Below, piece by piece: positions 12,350 through 22,871 of a stretch of DNA of 44,169 nucleotides. This DNA is from Glomus cerebriforme (lineage: Eukaryota > Glomeromycota > Glomeromycetes > Glomerales > Glomeraceae). The notes beneath the pieces were generated by a model that saw only the letters and a list, made by a program, of their open reading frames with translations, was not told the origin of the DNA and did not search any database. The translations under genes were made by a program, and so were the position numbers. The DNA is taken from the NCBI GenBank assembly GCA_003550305.1, contig QKYT01000090.1, forward strand, positions 232,045-276,213, written 5' to 3'. Every line of letters starts with the position of its first letter. The first letter of the stretch is position 1.

Positions 12350-13018
12350 TTAATTTACACTCCTGGAACAATTACGACAATAGGTATCACCAATAGTCAA
12401 TTTCTTACCACAATGTCTACAATAATGATTCTCATTGCACCCTGCGGCTAAAACCGCACAGAAAAAGGCACAACAACATAACAAACATGGGCCCAATTTA
12501 TCTTTTTTATACAACCAAATCATAAATGCGATTATTATTAATAGAAAAATAATACTAACTGCACTATGCCAAACTATACATATTGTATCCCCTTTACAAT
12601 TGAATAGAGAATTATCCGTTTTTGGATCGACATTACTTGTATCATTAGTATCGTTTGTGAAACTTGTACTATCTGTGTCATTAAAGTCGTTGATTAAATT
12701 AGTATCGTTTGTGAAATTCGTACTATTTGATAAAGGGTCTGTTGAATTCAAGTAAGAGCTTCCTATATCTGTTTCATTAAAATCTCGTTTCTTGTTTTCC
12801 TTGATATTTACAATAGGGTTAACATAGAAGCTGCTGGATTTATCACGAATATCGCTCAACTCATGTCCCGGGAATCTTTTGTGATGTGTAAAATATTGAT
12901 CACAAAATTGGGATGGTAATACTGGAAAGCTAAGGATTAGTGGTAAAGATGCAAGAAATAATACAACTAAAAATTGTACCATATTGTCCTGCATCAGCGA
13001 TGTATGTCTATGAATCAT
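12350..13018 (-). CDS. Secreted/membrane protein with N-glycan-rich linker, TM helix and C-terminal zinc ribbon
   Basis: This is a 222-residue single-exon gene. A signal peptide is likely: the hydrophobic run MVQFLVVLFLASLPLILSFP starts at Met13, so the true start may be Met1 or Met13. Residues 80-130 form an Asn/Asp/Thr/Ser-rich linker with eight N-x-S/T sequons, typical of an exposed glycosylated stalk. A transmembrane helix follows at about 149-170 (WHSAVSIIFLLIIIAFMIWL), ended by YKKDK. Next come a Cys-rich hydrophobic patch (CLLCCCAFFCAVLAAGC, possibly palmitoylated or re-entrant) and a C200-x2-C203...C214-x2-C217 zinc ribbon (YCRHCGKKLTIGDTYCRNC). The layout suggests a plasma-membrane or secretory-pathway protein with an outside stalk and a cytosolic zinc ribbon. 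No family name is recognised. Its base composition is richer in GC than the flanks, consistent with real coding. Confidence 0.75.
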   Translation of the reverse strand: MIHRHTSLMQDNMVQFLVVLFLASLPLILSFPVLPSQFCDQYFTHHKRFPGHELSDIRDKSSSFYVNPIVNIKENKKRDFNETDIGSSYLNSTDPLSNSTNFTNDTNLINDFNDTDSTSFTNDTNDTSNVDPKTDNSLFNCKGDTICIVWHSAVSIIFLLIIIAFMIWLYKKDKLGPCLLCCCAFFCAVLAAGCNENHYCRHCGKKLTIGDTYCRNCSRSVN

Positions 13019-13194
13019 ATCTTAATGTAGCACTATGGATAAACAGAAACTGTTATTAGTGCTACTTGAGTAATACTGATTACGACTATATTGTCAAGTT
13101 GGATCAAAAATATCGAGAAATGACACTTTGTGCTCGTGCTTATATTGTTTAAAGAGGTGATTGCTTTTTCGAAACCTGTACTGAACGAATATTT

Positions 13195-13525
13195 TTATAT
13201 GAAATCCATTCGTCCACGATAAATAAAAAAAACGGAACAGCTGATTACGCTTAAATGATAACAAATAGATTGTACAACCTTCAATGAAATCGGATCACTT
13301 TTCTTTTCTATCAAAAGAAGCCATATAAAAAGCGTTGTACAGCAGATGGTAGATACAACGATCACGTGTATCGGGCTATGAGTAGCACAGAAAATGCGTA
13401 TTTGATGTCGAATCAAGTGGCCTGACCGCAAGAGACCCGTTTCAATGTAATATTTATTGGATAAATTAAGCAAATTACAATATACTTTCAATAGAAGAAG
13501 TACGCCATGATGCGAGCCTTGCGCC
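13195..13525 (-). CDS. Doubtful hydrophobic protein
   Basis: An open minus-strand frame ends at 13198. Its first in-frame ATG (about 13527) gives roughly 110 residues starting MAQGSHHGVLLLLKVYCNLL, with two hydrophobic helices (HVIVVSTICCTTLFIWLLLI and a weaker one near the end). The frame extends upstream only through an (AAT)n microsatellite read as poly-Leu, with a TTG as sole start. Local GC is higher than in the flanks, which favours past or present coding. No family is recognised, and chance is possible. Confidence 0.3.
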
Positions 13526-13585
13526 ATATTATTTCTTTGCTCTCTCAAAATTTCGGAGCAAAAGTTAGCAATAAGATAAACAAAA

Positions 13586-13612
13586 AATAATAATAATAAT
13601 AATAATAATAAA
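13586..13612. repeat. (AAT)n microsatellite
   Basis: About eight AAT units in a row can be read directly. Confidence 0.9.
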
Positions 13613-14266
13613 CAATGCAATACTTCCGATTCATTTTCGCATCATTCCACTTCAAAAAAAACCTATTGTACTAAATAAAATGGTTAGAAGCATAATTTCT
13701 GATACACGCTATATATAAAGTTACTTAATATTTTTCAACTAATACAAATATAATTGATTATAAAAATTAATATACAATCTAATGGAATGGCTAACCTGTT
13801 TAATCTAGCCGAATTTTTGGTAAATTTTTGATCAGATGACAAGGTTTTTTATTTCGCTCTATTTATCAACTGGTTTTGGTATTGTACTGCAGAACGACAT
13901 ATCGAATTAAAATATATTGAGATCATTTCACGGGTCAAATGTGAGAAATTCTATTTCCACAAATTTGATAATTTATCAGATGAAAAATAAATGGAATAAT
14001 ACGCTCATATCCTAATATAGTATATCATCACATTCATATCCAAATCTAATAAGGTTAGATCTCTTTGGATATGGTTATATTAGTGATACAGCTATTAGAA
14101 AATTCATATTAATTATAATATATTGCATGATATTTCGTCTCTCATAGTAATATAAGTGACTATGGACGAAATAATATTCCAAAAAAGATTTATTTGTCTT
14201 ATTTTTTTGTCTTAAACAATGGAACACTGTAGTATAATAGGATTTATATTTATTTTATTAAATTAG
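13613..14266. other. Intergenic, AT-rich
   Basis: No gene, RNA or clear repeat seen. A short direct duplication of CATATCCAAAT-like words occurs near 14025-14080. Confidence 0.4.
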
Positions 14267-14267
14267 A

Positions 14268-14518
14268 AAATATTTCAAGCGCCTTAACTTCATCAATTTC
14301 ACATCCAATTCCTTGTTGATAAAAATAACCAATTAAACTTGAATAATAAATAGGATTCTTGATAAAATTTTAAATACCACATTTTTAGGGTCTAAATCAT
14401 ATTCAAATAAAAAATTATTTATAAATTCATTTAATTTATCCACATAATATTTTGTAATATCCATATTTGAAAGAAATAGATTTAATTCTTGTAATAATTC
14501 TTTAAAGAATATTGTCAT
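14268..14518 (-). pseudogene. Sel1-repeat protein fragment with a frameshift
   Basis: From ATG 14516-14518 the minus strand encodes MTIFFKELLQELNLFLSNMD and onward to DPKNVVFKILS. The frame then shifts by one base near 14345 and continues as KNPIYYSSLIGYFYQQGIGC plus EIDEVKALEIFSNLIK and a stop at about 14268. The second part is a good Sel1-like repeat (LGYFY..GIG...D..KA.E.F). In Rhizophagus such repeats are often the C-terminal partner of kinases of the type found just upstream on this strand (14.8-16.3 kb), so this may be the detached end of that relic. The single-base shift makes it non-functional as it stands, barring a sequencing error. Confidence 0.6.
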
Positions 14519-14768
14519 ATTTTATGATATTTGAATTTAGTGAAAATAGTTTCCTCTGCCGAATTAATAAACTCGGAAATATTTTTGTTCGACATATTAA
14601 AAATCAATTATAAAGTATAGAAAATGACATTTTTTGTGTATTGTTATATACAGTGTACAAATTTAAAATTTCATTTACGAAAATTCTTTATTCTTCAAGA
14701 ATTATTATTGGTTAGTTTCTTTTATAAAAAAAAAGTTTGATCAGGCAATTAATCAATAAAAATAAATT

Positions 14769-16332
14769 TTATTTTATACTTCCAAGTTTCATATGACCGA
14801 TAATTTTATTTACTAAATTTTTTTCCTTGGTTTTAGACTCATCATTTTGATCTAAAAAGAATAGATTATAAAATTAAAAATAATTATGTTAGCATAAACA
14901 AAGTTTAATACATTAGTAAAAAAAATTTACCATCTTCATTAATTTATTGAGAAAGATCATTTTCTATCAAATACAGTAAAATAAAATTTATTAGTTTTTT
15001 TAATTTGATTTTTTACATGAAATAAAAATGAATATTCCAAGCTTATAATATTATCATAATGTTTATAATAATTATCAGAATTTTTTGGTTCTGGAAGATT
15101 GTTAAAATTAAGTAGTCTGTTTGTATAAATAGCTTCTGAATGTGTTTCATATCAGATATGATAAGCTAGTCAAAATCACGTTACTAGTTTGTAATTATTG
15201 TATTTGCTGCTTCAATTTGCTCTTTAATTCTGAATCTTCTGGTAATAATTCATCACACCATTTACTTAAAATATCTCTAATTTCAACTGCTGTTGGACGA
15301 TTTAATTGATTTGTATCTAAGCATCTTATAGTTAAATGCACAATCAATCAAGGTACTTTAATATAAGTCCTTGGCAAATTTTTAATGCTAAAATTTGATC
15401 ATAGCTTACATCATGATAAGGAGGTAAACCAGAACATACTTCATACATAATTATACCAAAACTATAAATATCAGCAGCTTTGGTATAATTTTGTCCTCTT
15501 NAAATTTCAGGAGCAATATAAGGTAAAACATCATATGTACTATTTTAACCCTCTATTAAGAATATTTTCCAATATGTAAATTTCGATGAGCTCATCATTT
15601 GCATGAATTTTGTTAAGCCCTTTTGAAATCTAATATAAATTGTTAATTTTATCTATCCAACTTAATTTAACATTTGTATCTAAACAATTTCGTAAACTTC
15701 CATTTTTTGCATAATATAAAATCATCGTATAATTTTTTGTATTTGGATCTTGAGATATTCCATAAAGTCTAATAATAGGATCACTATCTAAAAGTTTATG
15801 ATGAGAAGTAATCTAAATTGTACATATTATAAAAATAAAATAGTAAAAATAATACTTCAAAAATTCATTAAATGGTAAATTAATTTATACTTCATTGATA
15901 AATTCTAATCTAACATTTTTTGAATTATTTAAACTTTTTTGAGTACAGTTCTATTAGAATACCGGTTCCAATCTTGATTTTTATTTATCCCAACTACGTA
16001 TATTTCGCTCTATATACTTTGCCAAACCCGCCTTTTGTAATATATTCATTATTATGAAATCTAATAATAATCAGTTGCTGTAGCTGAGTATGTTGAATAA
16101 ATTTGTCAATATCATCATTACCACTAGTCCAATTTTTGAGCATTCCTTACATAAACCATTCTCTTTATAATGCTTTTTTAATTCTTCATTTAATATTAGT
16201 TTATCAATTAACAAATTTTGTTCTTCAGTCAAATCATAATGTATAAAATATTTTATTTGTTTTAATACATCATTGAGAAAATTTTCTCACTTTGGTGTTT
16301 ATTAAAATGAAAAAAGTTTTTTAAGAAATCCA
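14769..16332 (-). pseudogene. Degenerate kinase gene
   Basis: The minus strand holds all parts of a kinase in order, but broken. The start MDFLKNFFHFNKHQSEK (16330) soon meets a stop. Next come a decayed linker with a Cys motif (NGLCKEC), an N-lobe piece (GISQDPNTKNYTMILYYAKN and GSLRNCLDTNVKLSWIDKIN) and an in-frame stop before the catalytic loop, where HRD/HGD is lost. The C-lobe is well kept (VLPYIAPEI, YTKAADIYSFGIIMYEVCSG, LPPYHDV), then NRPTAVEIRDILSKWCDELL, a tail with THSEAIYTNRLLNFNNLPEP and a last exon ending GHMKLGSIK. One ambiguous base is at 15501. Loss of the catalytic loop plus multiple stops and shifts marks it as dead. It is closer to the 11 kb relic than to copies A and B. 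Confidence 0.75.
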
Positions 16333-17510
16333 TAATGTTACAAATTAGGATATTTGACAAGGAAGACGATACAATCATTTAATAGAAAAATTTTTTTTAA
16401 GGAAATTCTTATTTTGCTCTGGCAAATTTTGTGTATCATTTTACAGTATTCAGTTAACTTTCAAATTCACGCAGCTGCATTATGCTAACCTCAGTCATGT
16501 GTTTGATTAAATTATCCGTAGTAAATGAAATCATATATATATATATATTTTTTTTGTTTTTGTATTGAACGATTATTCAAATTGAATATTCAAATTGAGT
16601 ATAAAGTTTCCTTAAAAGTAATTTGTAGTATTAAGCAAATAAATTAGCTTTACTAATTTTTTTTAATTTGTTGCATATTTAAAAACATTTCACGCTGGGG
16701 GGGAAATAACATAAATAGGCAAAGAATTGTGATGGATATTCATTGACGCAACTGATCCAAATATAAGAAAATTTTAAGTACTTCGACCCTACTAATAAAA
16801 TGGACTTCATAGAAGTGCATTATTCTATCGTGGAACTGCAACGAGTACGACTAAGAATAGGAATAGGGCATCCAGGACAACTACCCAGGATTTTTGATTA
16901 GAACGACATTTCATACCTGGCTAGGAATAAGGCGATAGGGATAGAGTTGAGGTCGATATTAGGGAAACTGGTACTACATAGGTATAAGGTAAGCATGCTA
17001 TGCCCCACGCATAGCTCCGCAAAAATACCAAAGATACTTGCCGTTTCATAAATTCATATTCTTTTAAGAGATTTGTGTTTCGTTGTGTTCGTAGTTGGAA
17101 AAAAATAAATGTCGAAATTAAAAGAGTTTGAAAAGAGTTTGAGAAAAATTCTTTTATGAAAGCGATTTTTATGGAAATAGAATGTTAAGATTATAAAAGA
17201 GTCAAAATCACTCATGAATGATTTGGTACATCATATAAAAAAGTTTTATATAGCTATACTGTAGAGTTTGCATTTCGAATAGAATATAGTACAGTATGGA
17301 CCCATCTGGGCTGATCTTTGTAATGCCCTAAGAAGGTTTGACCAGCGTTAGTCATCTGACGCAAATTGGCATCTGACGCTATATGTATTATAATGACGTA
17401 ACTATAAAATCAATACTGTAAATTTTATAATTTTATGTGTTAAAAAAACCTTTTCAAAATTAAAAAAGAGGGGAGGGATAATGTTAAACAAAGTATTAAA
17501 TTGGAATAGC
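16333..17510. other. Intergenic; moderately GC-richer patch without recognisable gene
   Basis: The 16780-17010 patch has raised GC but no frame or family that I can name. An (AT)n run sits at 16534-16550. The remainder is AT-rich and featureless. Confidence 0.35.
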
Positions 17511-17712
17511 CTTAAATAGATCGATCAATCGTATATATTTATTCGCTGACTAATTAAATTTTCCGTTAACTTGTAGAAAAATCCAAGTAGTTCGCATTTT
17601 AAAATTAAACCTTCTTCTAACTTCCATAAAACGCTACTACTAATGTTGTAATCTTTCCAATATTCCTTAATACCCAACCTTTTCTTTACGAGAGGGAAGG
17701 CAACAAGCATTT
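17505..17712 (-). pseudogene. Relic of the 4.7 kb coiled-coil gene family
   Basis: From 17712 the minus strand reads MLVAFPLVKKRLGIKEYWKD, matching the LVAFP block of the 4.7 kb gene. Further on, AACGGAAAATTTAATTAG followed by TCAGCGAATAAATATA matches the end of that gene's last intron and the start of its last exon (SANKY). Here the last exon would read SANKYIRLIDLFKAIPI and stop. The coiled-coil exons are missing upstream, so this is a 3'-end copy. Confidence 0.5.
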
Positions 17713-18439
17713 TATTAGATACTTAAATATTATGAAAGTTAATTGATTAAGTTTATTGAAATAATTTATTTAATTTGGGTTTAGTATTTTTTTTTTTTTT
17801 TATGTATTTCACCAGATATTACTGAAACTAATTTTCAAAATTCCCCCGTGCCTGAATTTTAAATCAGACGAAAATCAATATTAGTTAAAATATATTAATA
17901 ATTGTTCAATGTTCAAATCTGTTCACACGCGCGTAAGAACAATCAAAATCTTGATTCAGTGTAACCATTACATTACGCAGTTACTCTCTTTTTTTTTTAA
18001 AAAAAAAAAATTTTAATTATATATTGTGTTGCATTTTAATGACCACTTGTTTATTGTATTAGATAGCACATTGAATTTTTGTAAAATATTATCATGATGC
18101 CATGATCGAGAAAATAAATGGATGAAAAAAGACTGTTGAACAGCGTGGGATATGATTAGCGTAAAAAAAGAATGACGCATGACGCATATTTTCGGAGCAC
18201 TTCAACCAATTAGAACAAAATCCAGAACCAAAAATCGTTGAAAAGCGACTTCCTAAATCTTATTTTCGCCTCCCATTGTGATAATTTCCCGGGGTTCGTG
18301 CTCTCATTTAATTGAATGATTACAACGTATTAAAAATTACGAGTGAATAGTGAGGAGAGGATTAACCTCAGAACATGCCGTCATTTATGTTTTACAAATG
18401 TGTCGTATATTTCATATATTTTAAATTTTCCTAGTATAC
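17713..18439. other. Intergenic, AT-rich
   Basis: No gene is seen. It holds long A/T homopolymers at 17789-17802 and 17991-18013. Confidence 0.4.
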
Positions 18440-18720
18440 AGCATATCATCACTATCGCGTTGTGCTGTTTAGTCAGTATCATCTTTTTAACTACAATAAA
18501 CTTGGCAGAATTCTAAATTCCATTTAATTTTATGTACAAATCAATCAATTTTGTTATAGGTAGGAATAGTAAAGGAAAATTATTTTGTAACAAGAATATA
18601 AATTTCCCATTTTAATACAATGAATTCGCCACATACAAAGATATTCTATAACGTTTTCTGTCCTCAATAATATTGGTCATTGTCAATTTGTCACTTTGCA
18701 GAGAGTAGAAAAATTTATTC
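18440..18720 (-). repeat. Inverted fragment of the 25/30 kb dispersed element
   Basis: Read on the minus strand, this stretch (AAAGTGACAAATTGACAATG..., then ATTATTGAGGACAGAAAACG and ATGTGGCGAATTCATTGTAT) matches 25760-26050 and 30395-30650 in the same order. It abuts the C-terminus of the Tc1/mariner transposase relic, which ties this repeat family to that transposon. Confidence 0.6.
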
Positions 18721-19085
18721 TATTCACTAAATTAAGGCAGAGGTTTTGATCTATATTATCCCATTCCTCCTTAATAATGTCCATAAAAATCCTTTGAATA
18801 ACTGATTTTTTTTTTCATTAATTTGTTTGTTGACCTTCTTTTCCACTCTTCTCTTAAGAATTGATCACAAGATTTATATAGGGTTCAGGTCCGGAGAACA
18901 TGAAGAACTGCAGGACATTGATCTTTAAGAAGGGACACCGTAAGCCTGGTTTTATGCTTAGCCAGAATTTTCTGTAAAAAAAAACCTGGTGAATCGAGTA
19001 ATTTTTCAGTCGTTTTTCGCAATGAGCCCGAGTTATTATACTTGTAATTCTGGCTGAAATTATCCGAATGATCACATCATTATTT
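18690..19085 (-). mobile_element. Tc1/mariner-type transposase relic
   Basis: Pieces in shifting minus-strand frames match the C-terminal half of a Tc1/mariner DDE transposase: KHKTRLTVSLLKDQC (from the ...PKHTA.LTVS.LK block), a decayed SPDLNPIENLW (here SGPEPYINLV), EEWKRRSTNKLMKK, and then IKEEWDNIDQNLCLNLVNRI, which is the classic terminal helix. Frameshifts and stops make it inactive. The N-terminal DNA-binding region is not seen. Confidence 0.7.
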
Positions 19086-21269
19086 TGGTCATATTACACT
19101 TTGATTAAAAAAAGTTTAATAAAACTCCAATTATTATTGAATAAAAGTTTGCCTTTTTTTTAAAAAAAAAATAATATTCATAATTTTTTATTTATCTAAT
19201 AAATTATCATCGTTTTCAAAATAATGATTTGTGATTAACAATTTGTCCCGGTTTTCGTCCATCAATAATCCGGTAATTGGAATTTTTTTTTCATTCAGCA
19301 GATTGAAAATGACGATAAATAATTACAAAATTCGGAGTAACTAATTGACTAATTGTTCTAATATGTTAAATCTAAATAACTAGAGTGATTAATATGGTAA
19401 AGAATCGGGGTATAAATTTTATTTTTTTTTTTTTTTGAATTTTTGCAGCTTATATTTTTGCATGCAACAAAGCATATTATATTTAATGGTTGGAAATATA
19501 AATTTCATTTGCCGATAAGCGCTTCAAATGGTAAATACCACAAAATTAAACTAATAATGGTCGGATCCTTCAATTGAATTAAATATTCAACAGAAAAAGC
19601 TACAACTACTACTAAAGCAGCCAATAAAAATTATGATATAACAATAGATAATTGAGATCGTGATAAATCCAAATGAGTTTTACCTAAAAGTTAAATATTC
19701 GAGTTATAAAAAAGAATAAAATGATCTACAAATTTACTAGTACTAACCACGTTACATCCACGTGACTGATTTTTTTTTTGTGTCGTTTCGGACATATTTC
19801 TACTGCGTTTCCAATATAACCTTCAACAAGAAGAAAAGGCCAAAACATCTACAAAAAAAGTAAAAAATTAAATTACAAGGAATTTTTAAATTTTTTAAAT
19901 TTAATAAATTAATTTGATAAACATAAATAATTTGGCTTATGGAACGAAAACTCAAGTATAAGCCATGAGCTGAATATGAAACAATACAAGAAACTAAAAA
20001 AAGGTTCTTTGATGTAACAAATAAATATAAATAAATCAAATGAAAAACAAATACGTGTAAAAATTATAGAATAGATGTGGTGGATCCTGAGTTCTTGGCA
20101 CTGGAACTTATTTTGCCGGATCTACCCCAATATTACCATAATTAGAATTCACTCACGTGCCGGTGACATATAATAGGAATATACATCTCTCGTTTCCTAC
20201 ATAATCTTTAATATAATAACAAACTATTTTATTCTTCTTTCCAAATTTAATTTTAGATTATAAAGTAATATAATAAAATAGATAATTTACCTAAATAATT
20301 TTTAATTAAACGAAGATATTTATCAAGAAAGAATCCTCAATGTGTCTTTCATTATTGTACATGTACTGTACACGTTAGTCTGTTTTACCCCAATGAATTA
20401 AAAAAAAAAAGTAATTTTTCATTGCATACGTTAACGAAGATGATTAGACAAATCTCCCAAACAAAACTTCCATTTTATAATGCTAGCTTATACGGGAACA
20501 CTTTCTTCATGTATAATATAAATAATTATATTGTTTCAATTTATGGTGGCTAATTTTGAATCTTAAATGTGGCAATTTTTGATTCATGTATATCTATCTT
20601 TAAAAGAAAGGGTCATCAGGTATTTATTAGATAACAGATAAGTGTAAAATTTAGTGAGATACTTCGGATGGAAGGTCTCAATGATTTTTTCTTTCTCCCC
20701 ATTTTATATAGAATAATGTCGACAAATTACTCCATTCTTCAGCAGAGATGTCACAGAATTTTTGGTCGTGGTCCCTCATAATATTGAAAGTAAACAATAA
20801 AATATTGTATATTTGTTGTACATATGAAAACATATGAATAACTATTTATATGAGGGATATGAAGATCATATTACGTTATACTGTTATACATTATACATTT
20901 TAAATGCGCACAAACATAAAAGAACGACATACTAAAAACGAAAATTAGTAAAACTTATAACGTGTCAATTTTTAATTTGTAAAATAATTAAAACTAAAAT
21001 AGCGAAATAAAATGTTGATGATATTTGCCATATTTGACATAATATAATTTTCAGCAACACGTACATTTATGATATCATCGTTATATTGGATTAAAATTTT
21101 TATTTCTATAAAGAATTTTTTTATTTATGTTCGAAAATTTAAAACAAGTAAAATTAAACAAAAAAAACATTTCGTCAAAAAATTTATACACCTTTAGGGT
21201 GCACCTTCTTTTTTTTCTACATAATTTGCGTAGCATAAACAGCTACATGGGTCGATAATAATTTGCGGA
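19086..21269. other. Long gene-free stretch
   Basis: No supportable gene is seen on either strand. The sequence is AT-rich with poly-T tracts (19420-19436, 19770-19778). A GC-richer patch at 20080-20170 might be a transposon edge, but I cannot assign it. Confidence 0.35.
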
Positions 21270-21518
21270 GGATATATAGGACCCCGAATTATATATAAAA
21301 AGGTAGGGTCAGAGTTTGCGTATAATGAACCAAAAAAATCATGTAAATCTCTCCTTTTTTGGATACTTTCTGATAATGTCAGCCAGAAATTTATTACTTA
21401 TTTTAGTAACTGACTGACATTACCGTAATTCCGGCCCTGAAAAAATGCGTACAGCTAATAGTAANTTTTTTTGGTTGGACCTGACCTCTGTATGCATATT
21501 TCGGGGTCCTGGATATAT
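21270..21518. mobile_element. MITE with 11-bp perfect TIR and 8-bp target duplication
   Basis: The terminal inverted repeats are AGGACCCCGAA (21278-21288) and TTCGGGGTCCT (21500-21510). GGATATAT is duplicated at 21270-21277 and 21511-21518. Sub-terminal inverted matches continue inward (AGGGTCAG / CTGACCT, then AACCAAAAAAA / TTTTTTTGGTT). The element is 233 bp, with no coding. The 8-bp duplication suggests a hAT-type parent. One ambiguous base is at 21465. Confidence 0.7.
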
Positions 21519-22124
21519 ATACACAAATAATAATTATTTTATTAATATATACTCGTTGCTTTGCAACGGGTTTTAGTTTAATTCCGGCCAGATATATATA
21601 TATATATCATATCAATTTCCTTTTTTGGAAATTTATGTAACCTTGTACTACCGTTTGATCCAATTTTCGTAGGAATAAAATTTACTTTTTTGGAATTTAT
21701 GTAATGTCACGTTAAAACTACACAATTGTAAAGCATTTATTTATACAGTTAATCTAAAAATAACCGTTACACAACAAATATTTATATATATATAGATAGA
21801 TAGATAGATATGTCGATCAGTGTTTTGTTTGTCTATTTTGTTTATACTATTTTGTTCATACACCTTTTAGGTTATATACGTACGGGGCACACATTTTTTT
21901 TTTTTTTACGTTTATTTTTGTCTCTTTTTAGATATCTATTTATCTACACCATCTATTTATCTAGTTTGTCTATTTTGTTGTTTATACACCCACTCGTTCT
22001 ACTTAACTATTTTGTTCATATTTTGTTCATACACCCTTTTAGGTTGCACGAGTCGACAAAAATAATATATATGTCGATCAGTTATATACATATATACGTT
22101 ACGCTCATCCTCATTTTTTTTTTT
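21519..22124. repeat. AT-microsatellite and TTTTGTTCATACACC repeat region next to the gap
   Basis: Present are (AT)n at 21594-21606, (GATA)n at 21794-21811, a short hairpin CGTTGCTTTGCAACG (21553-21567), and several imperfect copies of TATTTTGTTCATACACC and TGTCTATTTTGTT between 21820 and 22035. The open frame through it is a by-product of low complexity. Confidence 0.5.
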
Positions 22125-22284
22125 NNNNNNNNNNNNNNNNNNNNNNNNNNNNNNNNNNNNNNNNNNNNNNNNNNNNNNNNNNNNNNNNNNNNNNNNNNNN
22201 NNNNNNNNNNNNNNNNNNNNNNNNNNNNNNNNNNNNNNNNNNNNNNNNNNNNNNNNNNNNNNNNNNNNNNNNNNNNNNNNNNNN
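22125..22284. other. Assembly gap (160 N)
   Basis: 160 Ns lie between a poly-T run on the left and a poly-A plus (AT)n run on the right. The true length and content are unknown. Confidence 0.95.
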
Positions 22285-22286
22285 AA

Positions 22287-22317
<31 letters not shown>

Positions 22318-22871
22318 TTAAAAAACGCTTTACATTTTCCTTTTTTCTCTTGTAAAAATACAAAAAAATTTTTTATATTTTAAAAACGCAAATATCTTCC
22401 ATTTTCTTTTTTTTTTTCTCTTGTAAAATTGGTTGGGATAGTTTATTAACATCATGAACCGTCATTTAATATAATATAACCTATCCGACTTAAAAGAGTT
22501 GTTAAAAAACCGGAAGAACATAAAGTCCTTCGTTACATCTTTCACCTTAATTTGAGAAGGGTTAGAAGAACGCTCGTTTGGAATAATGAAGTGAAATTCG
22601 TACGTACAGAATTGAAATTCGTATGCACTATATATGTCACCGGACACATGATGAATTTTTACTTATGGTGATACTGGGTGATCCGGCAAAATAAATTTAT
22701 CCGTAGCCGCATTAAAGGAACTCGAAGAACTTGCGATGGTAAGGATCCACATCTCAGAGTCATATACATACTTTTTTACACGTATTGGTTTTTCATTTAC
22801 TTAATTTAATTTAATTCCATATTTTTTAGTTACACCAAAAGCTTTAGTAGGTTTCTTTAGTTTTCTAAAAT
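22285..22871. other. Upstream flank of the exchanger gene
   Basis: (AT)n occupies 22296-22318. A 45-bp segment at 22488-22533 (GTTAAAAAACCGGAAGAACA and onward) is repeated with changes at 27138-27185, so both are pieces of some dispersed sequence. Stops in all useful frames just before 22872 support that ATG as the gene start. Confidence 0.4.

Noticed and set aside
12435..12755. Plus-strand frame of 106 codons
   Set aside because: It lies antisense to the zinc-ribbon membrane protein, which has a signal peptide, sequons, a TM helix and a Cys motif. The plus frame has no domain.
21810..22363. Frames on both strands across the N gap
   Set aside because: They run through 160 Ns and low-complexity T/A and AT repeats; openness there has no meaning.
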